NCBI GenBank assembly: GCA_904395805.1
Contig: CAJFNV010000011.1
Location: 1 to 64,000, forward strand
Source of the DNA: Candidatus Gallispira edinburgensis
GTDB lineage: Bacteria; Bacillota; Clostridia; Lachnospirales; CAG-274
Reading direction: 5' to 3'
Length of the DNA stretch: 64,000 nucleotides
Under the pieces are notes generated by a model that saw only the letters and a program-made list of their open reading frames with translations, did not search any database and was not told where the DNA came from. How positions within the stretch are numbered: the stretch's first letter is position 1; each line of letters starts with the position of its first letter. Both the position numbers and the translations under genes were made by a program. Positions 18,505 through 27,708 of the stretch are shown piece after piece.

Positions 18505-20511
18505 TTAATTCTGAACATTTTCTTCCGGAGAATCTGAATTATTATCCGATGGCGTATTATTTTCTGAATTATTATCGTTATTACCATCTTCGGTATTTTC
18601 TGAAATCTGTTCAGAATTTTCTGTAATATTTGCAGTATCAGAAGTTATGTTTTCGGAGCTGTTATCCGGCTGATCACTTTCAGTTACTTCCTCGCTGTTT
18701 ATAGCTTCTGTGTTGCTCTCCCCTTCTGTTTCTTCACTTGTTGCTTCTGTAGTTTCTTCTTCGTCATATGTAGGTATCTCAGGTCTGTTTTCAATAAGCT
18801 CCATAAGTTCTCCCATATATGAATCCTCAATAAAATAGCTTTCAATTATTTCATGATGATACATGATAACAGGCATATTTTCATAGCAGTTTTCATATAT
18901 ATCCTTTGCTGAATCCTCAAGTACATATACAGAACCGTCAGAACCGTCGTTTTTATATACACTTCCGCCAAAAAGATTTTTCCATGAGGCATCACAAATG
19001 CCTACATCACCGTTTACACATATATAATATGCAACCTCTTTTGATTCACCATTTTCGGTTACTGTCGTGTTCTGTGTTTTGGATTTTAATCTGTAAACTC
19101 CTTCAGGTGTATTGTGTTCTCCGTCATCTTTTCCTGTTATTACAGGTGCCGCAACTATCTGCTTACCGTTTATAAACATCCAGAGCATTTGATTTGAAAG
19201 GTCAACTTCAATATAACTGTTACCTATTTCTGAGTTTTCATAGGATATAAAATCAACAACTACCCTTGAATCTCTCTGATTGAGCATAGCAAGAGACATA
19301 TCCTCGGTAAGTTTTGTTCTGTTTACGGCAGTATTGAAATCTCCTCCCTTTACTGTTACAGTATCTCCGTGATATGTTTTAAATTCTCTTTCGTCATCAC
19401 TGTAGCTGTAACTTTTATCAAGTCTGTCCATATATCTTGAAAAAGCATCGGAATTGAATATAAGCTCTCCGGTGCTGTCAACAGCAAGCCAGTCTTTCTT
19501 TAAGTCAACAGGCAATTCAAATAAATCATCTGTTACATTTAACTCTATTTTGTTTTGTATAAGCTTGTTAGCTTCTTTACATGATTTTATAAGTGTCTTG
19601 TTATCTTCTGTCAGCTCGGGCATAATAAAGCATTCATCTCTGTTAATATCAACACTTGTATTAAGACTGTTTACTGAGCCAATAAGTTTATTTATAAAAG
19701 CTGTTTTATTAATTTCATCTCCGTATACGGCAGGTTTGATCTGGTATTCACCGTCAACATATTCAAGTCCCGCATTTTCACTCTTTATTGTAGAAGTCAT
19801 GCTAAGTACCAGAGAGCTGTTAATAAACTGATTTAATATATCTGCATCATAATAAAGCCCTTTTGAAGTGCTTATAGGTTCGGAATCAAAAACAAGACCT
19901 TTGATCCATGATATTTTTTTCTGATGATCACATATATCGTCCAGTACAACATCCATATCACCGAAAGAAAGATTAATGTCTCTTCCGTAAAGCTCATCAA
20001 CAATAATATCATTATATACAATTGTAAGGTGATAGTCATTGACCTTTTCTTCCATTATCTGTGAAACTTCCTCGACAGTTTTACCTGAGCAGTCCTCCCC
20101 GTTTATGACTGTTGAAGGCAGAAATCTGTTATTATAGTATACAAATGAAATCAGCAGATAAACCGCAATTACAACAAAAGCACCAAAGGCAGTTAAAATA
20201 ACTCTTTCCTTTATGACCTCTGCCCTCTCAAGTTCGGGATTTTCAAGGTCTATATCCTTTTCATTCCCTTTAAAACTATCATCATTATTCTCATGATTTT
20301 TTTCATCATTTGTATTTTTACTCTTTATAAAATCTGGCTTTTTAAATTTTTCTTTTCTCTTTTGCCTTTTAAGCTCTTCTTCTTCAGCTATTTCCTTTTC
20401 AATTTCTTCTGTATCCTTCAAAAAATCAGTATAATTTATTCTGACATTCTCATCTTCATTAAAGCCCTGCTTTTCATTTTCAGCAGGTTTCTCCTTTAAC
20501 CTGTTATTCAT
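18505..20511 (-). CDS. Catalytically degenerate L,D-transpeptidase-like membrane protein
   Basis: The protein has a charged cytoplasmic N-terminus, one membrane segment (about residues 105-130), PG_binding_4-like repeats, a YkuD-like domain and a low-complexity Ser/Thr/Glu/Asn tail of about 90 residues. The fold markers remain (YIEVDLSNQMLWMFINGKQIVAAPVITGK, NTPEGVYRLKSK). The catalytic residues are gone: GICDASW replaces the usual G-x-H-D-A-x-W, and GSDGSVYV replaces SHGCxN, so His, His and Cys become Cys, Asp and Ser. It follows an intact paralogue in the same direction. I expect a binding or regulatory protein, not an enzyme. The third codon (ATG, 20511) is the better start, with GGAG 8 nt upstream. 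Confidence 0.85.
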   Translation of the reverse strand: MNNRLKEKPAENEKQGFNEDENVRINYTDFLKDTEEIEKEIAEEEELKRQKRKEKFKKPDFIKSKNTNDEKNHENNDDSFKGNEKDIDLENPELERAEVIKERVILTAFGAFVVIAVYLLISFVYYNNRFLPSTVINGEDCSGKTVEEVSQIMEEKVNDYHLTIVYNDIIVDELYGRDINLSFGDMDVVLDDICDHQKKISWIKGLVFDSEPISTSKGLYYDADILNQFINSSLVLSMTSTIKSENAGLEYVDGEYQIKPAVYGDEINKTAFINKLIGSVNSLNTSVDINRDECFIMPELTEDNKTLIKSCKEANKLIQNKIELNVTDDLFELPVDLKKDWLAVDSTGELIFNSDAFSRYMDRLDKSYSYSDDEREFKTYHGDTVTVKGGDFNTAVNRTKLTEDMSLAMLNQRDSRVVVDFISYENSEIGNSYIEVDLSNQMLWMFINGKQIVAAPVITGKDDGEHNTPEGVYRLKSKTQNTTVTENGESKEVAYYICVNGDVGICDASWKNLFGGSVYKNDGSDGSVYVLEDSAKDIYENCYENMPVIMYHHEIIESYFIEDSYMGELMELIENRPEIPTYDEEETTEATSEETEGESNTEAINSEEVTESDQPDNSSENITSDTANITENSEQISENTEDGNNDNNSENNTPSDNNSDSPEENVQN

Positions 20512-20545
20512 ATACATCTCTCCAAAAACTATAATTTATCTTTTG

Positions 20546-22111
20546 TTATGCCTTGTTTCGCTCATATGCGCTTATAGGCTTGAAAGCATCTATCCTGTCA
20601 TGATAATAGCATATTACAGGCATATTGACTTTAGCATTCTCATATACAGCAGCAACATCACTCATTGCCATATTTATACAGCCGTGAGAGCCTCTTGTAA
20701 GATATTTATTACCTCCAAAGTAGCTCTGCCATGTTGCATCATGCATTCCTATGCCTCCGTTAAAAGGCATCCAGTATCTTACAGGAGTACGGTAATCCGG
20801 ACCTACAAGAGTAACATACATTGACTTAGATTTCAGCCTGTATACTCCCTGAGGTGTAGCTCTGCTCCCGGGAAGACCTGTTACAACGGGACAATCTCTA
20901 ATAAGCTTGCCGTCAACGTACATATATAAATATTGATTTGTAAGATCTATCTCAACATATGTATCCCCTATTTCTCCTATAGCACCGTCTAAAGTATTTC
21001 TTTTAAGATTAATTACTTCATCAACATTTTCATTATCAAGTATAGCTGATTTTACTGCTTTTCTAAGGGATCTTGTATCCATATATGTTCCGTAATCCCC
21101 ACCCTTTACAGTAACCGTTGTTCCATGGGAGGTCTGGAAACTTCTTTCTTTGCCGATATCATTATATCTGTCTGAAATTACATCAATTCCATTGTCAATT
21201 GTGCTTTCATTACATATAAAATTATATTCTGCATCTATATTATAAATTGCATTTATAATTTCCAAATTAAAGTCGTGATCATAATTTTTAAGACTTATAT
21301 TCATATTTTTACTTTTGAAAAAGTTTTCTGCAGTTTCACAGGCAGTCTTGAGCTTTGCTTCTATTTCAGGAGTCATTTCATTTTTGATATAACAATCTGA
21401 TTCTTCAATTACCATTTCAGGAGACAGACTCTGGACAGCTGAATATACTCTCTGAATGTATGTTGCCGGCTCTATCTGGTCTGACTGAACAGGAGGTACT
21501 ATTTCAAAATTGTTGCCGTTGTAATAAATTGAACCCTGTCTGCTTTTTATTGTTACAGGGAGATTATAGCCCACAGAATCAGCTATAAAGAAATTGAGCT
21601 TATGAACATTGTAGGTCATAATATCCATATAATTAAGGTCATATACATCCTGTCTGCCCAAAATTGCAGGGAGCCACATAATATTTGCCTGTTTTTTTAC
21701 AAGTCCCGCAAAATACCACTTGGCTTTCCAGCTTAATTCAAGTGAAATTTTTTCCGGAGTGATTTTATCTATAATGTATGTATTGTGCTTAATGTCAAGT
21801 GTATAATTATTTATTTTATTTTCATAATAATCACAAACTTCGTCAACACTCATTCCCGAAAAATCTGTACCATCAATTACAGTACCCGGAAGAAATTTAC
21901 CGTTATACTTAATATAACCGATTGCCGTGTATACAGCAACAGCCAAAATTAAAACTGCTGCCAGAGATATTGCAATAATTGAGACTATACTTCTTTGTTT
22001 CCTGCTTTTATTTTCATCTTCGCTTCTTCTGTGTTTAATTATATTTTCATCAAGCTTATTTATTATATCATTTACAGTTTGTGCATTTTCATTGTTTCTG
22101 TCTGCTCTCAT
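20546..22111 (-). CDS. L,D-transpeptidase (YkuD domain) with PG_binding_4 domains
   Basis: Enzymes of this type make 3-3 cross-links in peptidoglycan or attach proteins to it outside the membrane. The 521-residue protein has a cytoplasmic N-terminus, a membrane segment (about 45-70), two PG_binding_4-like regions and a C-terminal YkuD domain. The catalytic motif is complete: GMHDATW and RGSHGCIN, with the nucleophile near Cys478. GGGGAG precedes the ATG. It is the first gene of a pair with a catalytically dead paralogue, 34 bases apart, probably one transcript. Confidence 0.93.
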   Translation of the reverse strand: MRADRNNENAQTVNDIINKLDENIIKHRRSEDENKSRKQRSIVSIIAISLAAVLILAVAVYTAIGYIKYNGKFLPGTVIDGTDFSGMSVDEVCDYYENKINNYTLDIKHNTYIIDKITPEKISLELSWKAKWYFAGLVKKQANIMWLPAILGRQDVYDLNYMDIMTYNVHKLNFFIADSVGYNLPVTIKSRQGSIYYNGNNFEIVPPVQSDQIEPATYIQRVYSAVQSLSPEMVIEESDCYIKNEMTPEIEAKLKTACETAENFFKSKNMNISLKNYDHDFNLEIINAIYNIDAEYNFICNESTIDNGIDVISDRYNDIGKERSFQTSHGTTVTVKGGDYGTYMDTRSLRKAVKSAILDNENVDEVINLKRNTLDGAIGEIGDTYVEIDLTNQYLYMYVDGKLIRDCPVVTGLPGSRATPQGVYRLKSKSMYVTLVGPDYRTPVRYWMPFNGGIGMHDATWQSYFGGNKYLTRGSHGCINMAMSDVAAVYENAKVNMPVICYYHDRIDAFKPISAYERNKA

Positions 22112-22248
22112 AAACTTTCTCCCCGTTTCATTTATTACTATTTTAATATATTTTATAATCTATTTCAAGACTATAAAGAAAAAAATGTAATTAATTAAAA
22201 AATTTTAATGATAATTGTTACATTCTGCACCTTCCCTTAAATACAGCA

Positions 22249-22278
22249 AAATCGTCTATGCTTTCACATAGACGATTT
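22249..22278. terminator. Terminator downstream of the CAP-domain gene
   Basis: AAATCGTCTATG (22249-22260) pairs perfectly with CATAGACGATTT (22267-22278). On the minus strand the stem runs into TTTTGC. It lies just past the stop of the minus-strand CAP gene. Confidence 0.7.
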
Positions 22279-22305
22279 CGATTGTTTTATTTTTTCTGAC
22301 ATATA

Positions 22306-23211
22306 TTAACCTATGAACATCTGGCTCCAGTACCTTGCAGAACCATCAGTTACACCTATACCCATTTGTGTAAATTTTGAACTTAATATGTTTGCTCTGT
22401 GTCCTGATGAATTCATCCATGCATTAAACACAGCCTCTGCGGTTTTCTGTCCCATTGCTATGTTTTCTCCTGCAGATCTATAACTTATGCCTGCATTTTT
22501 GATCATATCAAAGGGTGAACCATATGTAGGTGAAGTATGTGAAAAATAATTGTTATTCTTCATATCTTCGGCTTTTTTCTGTGCAACAGCTGAAAGGCTG
22601 TCATTTAAACTGAGAGCTGAAAGACCGTTTTCTGCTCTTGCCTGATTTACAAGGGCAAGAAGGCTTTTAGCTATACTGTTGTTTGTGTCTGCAGTTGTAG
22701 ATTCAGTAGTAGCTTCTGTAGTTACCTGTGTTGTAGTTTCAGTTGTAGGCTTAGCCTGTGTAGTAACTTCTGTAGTAGCCTCAGTAGTAGGCTTAGCCTG
22801 CGTTGTTACCTCTGTTGTGGCCTCAGTTGTGGGGTTCGCCTGTGTAGTTACCTCTGTAGTAGCTTCGGTTGTTGGTCTGGACTGCGTAGTAACTTCTGTA
22901 GTAGCCTCAGTAGTAGGCTTAGCCTGTGTAGTAACTTCTGTAGTAGCCTCAGTAGTAGGTTTGGCCTGTGTAGTAACTTCTGTTGTGCAGCCAGGCTTTA
23001 TTACGATCTGAGTTGTTACTTCAAAGCAATTTTTAGTTGTTGTTTCAACAGGTTTAATTATGTCACACAAATTATTATATGTATCTTGTCCGCTGATTAT
23101 GTATTTTTTAACAACAGTGTTATTGTTCTCCGACAGGTTATTCGTTGATGCAAAAGCCGTTGCTGTCATTGAGGCAGCAATTAAAGCTGTTGCCATAATT
23201 AACTTTTTCAT
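22306..23211 (-). CDS. Secreted CAP/SCP-domain protein with Thr-rich repeats
   Basis: A Sec signal peptide (MKKLIMATALIAASMTATAFA) is followed by a short linker, six 14-residue repeats of the form TTQAKPTTEATTEV (about residues 80-163) and a C-terminal CAP domain of YkwD type. The CAP part has LLALVNQARAENGLSALSLNDSLSAVAQKKAEDM, FSHTSPTYGSPFDMI, AGENIAMG and WMNSSGHRANIL. CAP proteins of bacteria are extracellular, and their biochemical role is mostly unknown. The Thr/Pro/Glu spacer probably projects the domain through the wall. No sortase motif or wall-binding repeat is seen. Confidence 0.92.
   Translation of the reverse strand: MKKLIMATALIAASMTATAFASTNNLSENNNTVVKKYIISGQDTYNNLCDIIKPVETTTKNCFEVTTQIVIKPGCTTEVTTQAKPTTEATTEVTTQAKPTTEATTEVTTQSRPTTEATTEVTTQANPTTEATTEVTTQAKPTTEATTEVTTQAKPTTETTTQVTTEATTESTTADTNNSIAKSLLALVNQARAENGLSALSLNDSLSAVAQKKAEDMKNNNYFSHTSPTYGSPFDMIKNAGISYRSAGENIAMGQKTAEAVFNAWMNSSGHRANILSSKFTQMGIGVTDGSARYWSQMFIG
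22723..22974 (-). repeat. Six 42-bp tandem repeats inside the CAP gene
   Basis: The units encode TTQ[A/S][K/R/N]PTTEATTEV. Copies are near-identical at DNA level, so slippage could change the copy number. The long antisense frame of the ORF track (VVTSVVASVVGLACV) is the shadow of this repeat. Confidence 0.88.
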
Positions 23212-23391
23212 AGTATTCTCCTTTTTGCTTTTTTATTTGGCGCCTGTGTATATTATAAGTGAATAACAATAATATTTAAATGCAAAATATATGGTACAAT
23301 AGTAAAAAAATGCTTGCAAATACAGCCTTTATACTATAAAATAGAAAAGATGGAAAGAAATAATCAGAAGTATTAGAAAGGGATTTACATT

Positions 23392-24972
23392 ATGGCTAAA
23401 CCTGATATTAATTTAATAAATAAAAGAAGAATTTTTGGTATAATATCTCACCCTGACGCAGGTAAAACAACATTGACAGAAAAGCTTTTGCTCCACGGTG
23501 GTGCTATACATGAGGCAGGTGCCGTAAAAGCAAGAAGAGGACGTTCGGCAAAGTCAGACTGGATGGAGATAGAGAAGCAGAGAGGAATTTCTGTTACATC
23601 ATCTGTAATGCAGTTTGAGTATGAAGGTAAAAGAGTATCAATAATGGATACCCCGGGACATAATGACTTTGGTGAAGATACCTACAGAATACTTACATCT
23701 GTTGACTCTGCCGTAATGGTAATTGATGCTGCCAAAGGTGTGGAGGCACAGACAAGAAAGCTCTTTAAAGTGTGCAGTATGAGAGGTATACCTATATTTA
23801 CATTTATGAACAAGCTTGACAGAGATGCAATGGAACCCCTTGCCCTTCTTGAAGAACTTGAAAATGCTCTCGGTCTGCCTTCTGTTGCTGTAACATGGCC
23901 TATAGGTAACGGAGCTTATTTTGAAGGAATATATGACAGACTTGAAAACAAGATATATCTCTATAAGAAAAACGAAGTAATAGAGTTATCTGATGAAGGT
24001 GTATATGACAAACAGCTTGACGATATTCTCTTCCATGAAAATTTACAGAATTTAAGGGATGAAGTTGAGCTTTTAGACGGTGCAGGCAATGAGTTTGATA
24101 TGGAACTTATATCAAAAGGAAAGCTTTCCCCTGTTTTCTTTGGTACTGCATTGGCTGATTTTGGTGTAACAAACTTTTTGGAACATTTCCTTGATATGTC
24201 ACCTGCTCCCGGACCAAGAAAGACCCTTGACGGTGAGGTTCAGCCTACCGATGAATTTTTCTCAGGCTTTATATTTAAAATACAGGCTAATATGAATCCT
24301 GCCCATAGAGACAGACTTGCATTTTTCAGAATTTGCTCAGGTACTTTTGAAAGAGGTATGGATGTAACACTGTCAAGAACAGGTAAGAAAATGAAGCTTA
24401 ACCAGTCTACACAGCTTATGGCAAATGAAAGAGAAACAGTGGATACTGCTATAGCAGGAGATATTATAGGTATTTATGATACAGGCAATTATCAGATAGG
24501 TGATACCCTTACAAACTGCAAGGACAAGCTTTTCTTTGAGCCTTTGCCTACATTCCCTCCCGAGCTTTTTATGAAAGTAAGACCTGTTGACACAATGAAG
24601 GCGAAGCAGTTCCAGAAAGGTGTTGACCAGCTTGCACAGGAAGGTGCCATTCAGATTTACAAAACAGAATATAATGACGTTGTTTTAGGAGCTGTAGGTG
24701 CTCTCCAGTTTGAAGTTTTTGAATACAGATTAAAGAATGAATATAATTCTGAAATAAGAATGGAACCTATGGACTACAGCGTTGCCCGCTGGGTAAAAGG
24801 AAAGACTCCCGATGAAATCAAGGACCTTTTAAATTCAAGATGTACTCTTGTTTTTGACCATTTTGAAAGACCTATTCTCCTCTTTACAAATGAATATGCT
24901 CTTAATACATTTGCAGAAAGAAATGAAGATGTTGAGCTTATTGAAGCTCTTGCTGTAGATGATGATTTTTGA
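23392..24972 (+). CDS. prfC: Peptide chain release factor 3
   Basis: RF3 is the translational GTPase that recycles RF1/RF2 after peptide release. At 526 residues it is full length. Motifs: G1 SHPDAGKTTLTEKLLL, switch region RGISVTSSVMQF, DTPGHNDFGEDTYR and NKLDRD. The long insert KARRGRSAKSDWMEIEKQR is typical of RF3. GAAAGGGA lies before the ATG. It is a single-gene unit divergent from the CAP gene and closed by a strong terminator. A possible promoter upstream is TTGCAA-17-TAAAAT. Confidence 0.97.
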   Translation: MAKPDINLINKRRIFGIISHPDAGKTTLTEKLLLHGGAIHEAGAVKARRGRSAKSDWMEIEKQRGISVTSSVMQFEYEGKRVSIMDTPGHNDFGEDTYRILTSVDSAVMVIDAAKGVEAQTRKLFKVCSMRGIPIFTFMNKLDRDAMEPLALLEELENALGLPSVAVTWPIGNGAYFEGIYDRLENKIYLYKKNEVIELSDEGVYDKQLDDILFHENLQNLRDEVELLDGAGNEFDMELISKGKLSPVFFGTALADFGVTNFLEHFLDMSPAPGPRKTLDGEVQPTDEFFSGFIFKIQANMNPAHRDRLAFFRICSGTFERGMDVTLSRTGKKMKLNQSTQLMANERETVDTAIAGDIIGIYDTGNYQIGDTLTNCKDKLFFEPLPTFPPELFMKVRPVDTMKAKQFQKGVDQLAQEGAIQIYKTEYNDVVLGAVGALQFEVFEYRLKNEYNSEIRMEPMDYSVARWVKGKTPDEIKDLLNSRCTLVFDHFERPILLFTNEYALNTFAERNEDVELIEALAVDDDF

Positions 24973-24983
24973 TTTTATATATT

Positions 24984-25022
24984 AATAACTAAAACCTCTC
25001 AAATCGAGAGGTTTTAGTTATT
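24984..25022. terminator. Bidirectional terminator between prfC and a convergent gene
   Basis: AATAACTAAAACCTCTC (24984-25000) pairs perfectly with the arm at 25006-25022 across a 5-nt loop. The right arm includes the stop codon of the minus-strand gene. Confidence 0.85.
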
Positions 25023-25460
25023 AATAATATTTTTTAGCTGTTCTATATCTTCTATAGTATCTTTTAAAAAGCTCTGGTCTGTTTCGATTTCAAATTTCAA
25101 TATATTATCTCTGCACATCAGCTCCTGAAATGTACCGCATATTATTCCATGACCTTTTCCGGTCATTGTGACGTTAAAACTCAGATTTTTTTCAAGCCAC
25201 ATTTCATATTTTGCAATGCCTTTTAAAGATTCATAACATTTCTTCAGATCTTCTTCAAAACGAAATATGGTACCTGTTGCTGTATAGAAATCGGAAGATG
25301 TCGCAGTATATCCTCCTGCCTTTATTTTTATACTGCATTTTACATCATAACCGCCATCATAACTGCTTCCGTCAGGATATCCAAATACTTCTTCAATGGT
25401 AATTGAAATATTTTCCCCATTATATCCATATATGGAAAAAGCTTTCATTGGCAATTTCAA
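25014..25460 (-). CDS. Small protein resembling WapI-type immunity proteins
   Basis: This is a 148-residue soluble protein. The pattern GGYDVKCSIKIKAGGYTATSSDFYTATGTIFRFEEDLKKCYESLKGIAKYEMWLEKNLSFNVTMTGKGHGIICG resembles WapI-family immunity proteins, which neutralise contact-dependent toxins. That match is from memory and should be tested. No WapA-like or Rhs toxin lies nearby, so it would be an orphan. The start is TTG: GGGGAG lies 7 nt upstream, whereas the in-frame ATG four codons later is badly spaced. It may be co-transcribed with the three minus-strand genes upstream of it. Confidence 0.6.
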   Translation of the reverse strand: MKLPMKAFSIYGYNGENISITIEEVFGYPDGSSYDGGYDVKCSIKIKAGGYTATSSDFYTATGTIFRFEEDLKKCYESLKGIAKYEMWLEKNLSFNVTMTGKGHGIICGTFQELMCRDNILKFEIETDQSFLKDTIEDIEQLKNIINN

Positions 25461-25501
25461 AAAATCACTCCCCGTTAAATTAAATAATTTTATTTCAAAA
25501 T

Positions 25502-27073
25502 TTAGTCAAATTCATTTTTACTGTTTATTAACAACAGCTCATTTAACTTAGAATTAATTTTATTTTTAAAAATATTTTCAAACACATTTACATTATCTCT
25601 CAGAAGTTCTTCTCCTGTTTGAATAACTTCTCTGTCATGATTATAAAATATACCGTTTTCTGCATTAATTGTAAAGCCTTCTCTGAATCCATATATTTTA
25701 ATAATTTCATAAGAAACCTCAGAACTGCCCGTATAATACTTATAATAATATGGATTAAATTCCATTTTTTCTACAGCCATATTAAAAGCTTCATCATTAC
25801 TAATATTTACATTAAATTTTTTATTAAATACATCATCGTCTATATATCTTGCCTCTATTGTTGAAATATCACCTGTATCATCAAAGGATACACATATTCT
25901 TTCATTAAAAGATACATTACCGTTTCTTACAATATTACAGAAATATTTTTTATATGTATAAAAATCATAGCATCTCATATCTGTAAGCACATAATTTTTT
26001 ACATTTAATTTATCTATAACTTTTTTTGCAATTGCTTCTTCGGTCATACCTTCTTCATAAAAAGGATTTGTTTCAAGAGGTACATATTTACGATTTTCAT
26101 CAAACTCGGCAAAATTATCCTTACCCACTATTCTGCCTTCCGAATCAATTATCAGTCCGTTTACATAAACCAGATAATCATCATTCCCGTAAGCCACTCC
26201 ATAGTTTACCTCAATATCACCAACAGAAAAATCTGTGTTGTAAAAATTGTTATATATTTTAACTGCCTTCTTTTCCGAAAGAGTATTTTCAGGAGGATCT
26301 GTTTCAATAAAGTAATCAGGTACGGTTTTATTTGGGTCGTCTGTCATACAAGTGTCACTATATGTAAACATATCAAAGTCTGTATATATGGGTTCAAAAT
26401 TTTCTGCTCGCAATTGATAATCAGTAAAAGCATATACAAGTCTTACATTGTACCTGTCTGCACCTTTGTCATATATGGTACTATACCCAAGCTCAAGCCC
26501 GCCTCTTATCTTATCCTTTGCTTCTTCAAATGAGTTTGTATCAAAGGAATAATAATTATAGAAACAACCGTCACTTGCTCTGTAATATGTTATTTTATTT
26601 GTAAATTTATTTACTTCTACAGAAATTTTATCGCTTAAGCTTTCTATTCCGTTTTTTACACATGAGTACTCATATTCACAGTATGTACTGCCATCACTAA
26701 ATCCCGTTAATTTAGCGGAATTCAAACCACCTTCAAAAACATCATCAATAAAGTTTTCTGCTGTTTCTCTGCATTGGCTTTCTGTAAATTTTTTGTCTTT
26801 CGGAAAGTCTGCTCCATTTATATCATATAATATTAAATTTCCGTCAGACCTCATTGTTACAGTTGTATATCTTCCTTCTTCTTCGAAATCCCAACGCATA
26901 TCATAGGCGACAACACTATAATTATTATTATCGTATATTTCAAAATCCTTATATCCCTCAATATCAAACAAAGCTTCTGCCCTGCCCTTAGCCTCCTCTC
27001 TTGTATAGGTCTGTGCCAGAGCAGGGACAGCTAACATAAATGTAAATAAAAATGTTAATATAAGCTTTCTCAT
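25502..27073 (-). CDS. Secreted YcdB/YcdC-repeat protein
   Basis: A clear Sec signal peptide (MRKLILTFLFTFMLAVPALAQ) precedes about 500 residues of Tyr/Asp/Asn-rich sequence. PepSY-like units recur: TYTREEAKGRAEALFDIEGYKDFEIYDN, FTESQCRETAENFI, LSEKKAVKIYNNFYN and ISNDEAFNMAVEKM. This layout matches YcdB/YcdC-domain proteins of spore formers, whose function is unknown. The ORF track starts with a GTG at 27082. The ATG at 27073 fits better because AGGGGTG lies just upstream. It probably acts outside the cell or at the envelope. Confidence 0.75.
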   Translation of the reverse strand: MRKLILTFLFTFMLAVPALAQTYTREEAKGRAEALFDIEGYKDFEIYDNNNYSVVAYDMRWDFEEEGRYTTVTMRSDGNLILYDINGADFPKDKKFTESQCRETAENFIDDVFEGGLNSAKLTGFSDGSTYCEYEYSCVKNGIESLSDKISVEVNKFTNKITYYRASDGCFYNYYSFDTNSFEEAKDKIRGGLELGYSTIYDKGADRYNVRLVYAFTDYQLRAENFEPIYTDFDMFTYSDTCMTDDPNKTVPDYFIETDPPENTLSEKKAVKIYNNFYNTDFSVGDIEVNYGVAYGNDDYLVYVNGLIIDSEGRIVGKDNFAEFDENRKYVPLETNPFYEEGMTEEAIAKKVIDKLNVKNYVLTDMRCYDFYTYKKYFCNIVRNGNVSFNERICVSFDDTGDISTIEARYIDDDVFNKKFNVNISNDEAFNMAVEKMEFNPYYYKYYTGSSEVSYEIIKIYGFREGFTINAENGIFYNHDREVIQTGEELLRDNVNVFENIFKNKINSKLNELLLINSKNEFD

Positions 27074-27106
27074 GTGAATCACCCCTGACTTGAAAGTAAA
27101 AAAGCG

Positions 27107-27682
27107 CTATCCTTTCCTTACACTTCTAATTGTCTTTTGTACTTCATCAAATAATTTATCCTTATTCACAACTTCAGCAGTATATATGGGATTATTCCAG
27201 CTTTCAATAGTCCTGTCATTACTTACAGCTCTTATATAGTATTTATTATCAATACAGCTCACATCTATTACCATACCGTCCGGATATTTTATTTCAAACA
27301 TATCTTCTCCGTCATCTTCTATGCAAATAAGTTCACCGTCCATAAGATTAAGTCTTGAATATTTCTTCTGCATTACGGCATCGGTCATACTTAATGTTAC
27401 TTTTATATCGTTAATATAAACCGGAGATTCAAAGCTTTTTCCGCAATGAGGACAATATTTTCCTGATGAATATATCGAAAGAAATCTTTTGCAATAAGGG
27501 CACCTCATTTTTATACTTGCATATATAATTGCCCCTATTATTACAACAGCACCTGTTATACCCAAACATATCTCAATTGTTGTCCCGGACAATTCCGGTA
27601 TAGCTTTAGGTATAAGAGCAACAATAAAACCAACAGTCATAATTACCATTGAGTAGATTTTATAATCATACGAATTTTTCAT
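27107..27682 (-). CDS. Membrane protein with zinc ribbon
   Basis: This 191-residue protein has two N-terminal membrane segments (about 9-27 and 36-57) followed by a zinc ribbon, MRCPYCKRFLSIYSSGKYCPHCGKSF (two CxxC pairs). A C-terminal soluble domain of about 110 residues has no motif I recognise. AGGGG precedes the ATG. It lies 33 bases upstream of the YcdB-like gene on the same strand and may act with it at the membrane; this is inference from position only. Confidence 0.7.
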   Translation of the reverse strand: MKNSYDYKIYSMVIMTVGFIVALIPKAIPELSGTTIEICLGITGAVVIIGAIIYASIKMRCPYCKRFLSIYSSGKYCPHCGKSFESPVYINDIKVTLSMTDAVMQKKYSRLNLMDGELICIEDDGEDMFEIKYPDGMVIDVSCIDNKYYIRAVSNDRTIESWNNPIYTAEVVNKDKLFDEVQKTIRSVRKG

Positions 27683-27708
27683 GATAATGCCCCTTTTATA
27701 CTTTGTAG

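Noticed and set aside
22723-22974. CRISPR-like array
   Set aside because: The repeats are contiguous 42-bp coding units without unique spacers.
22679-23011. Plus-strand ORF of Val-rich repeats
   Set aside because: It is the antisense shadow of the Thr-rich repeats of the CAP gene and has no ribosome site.
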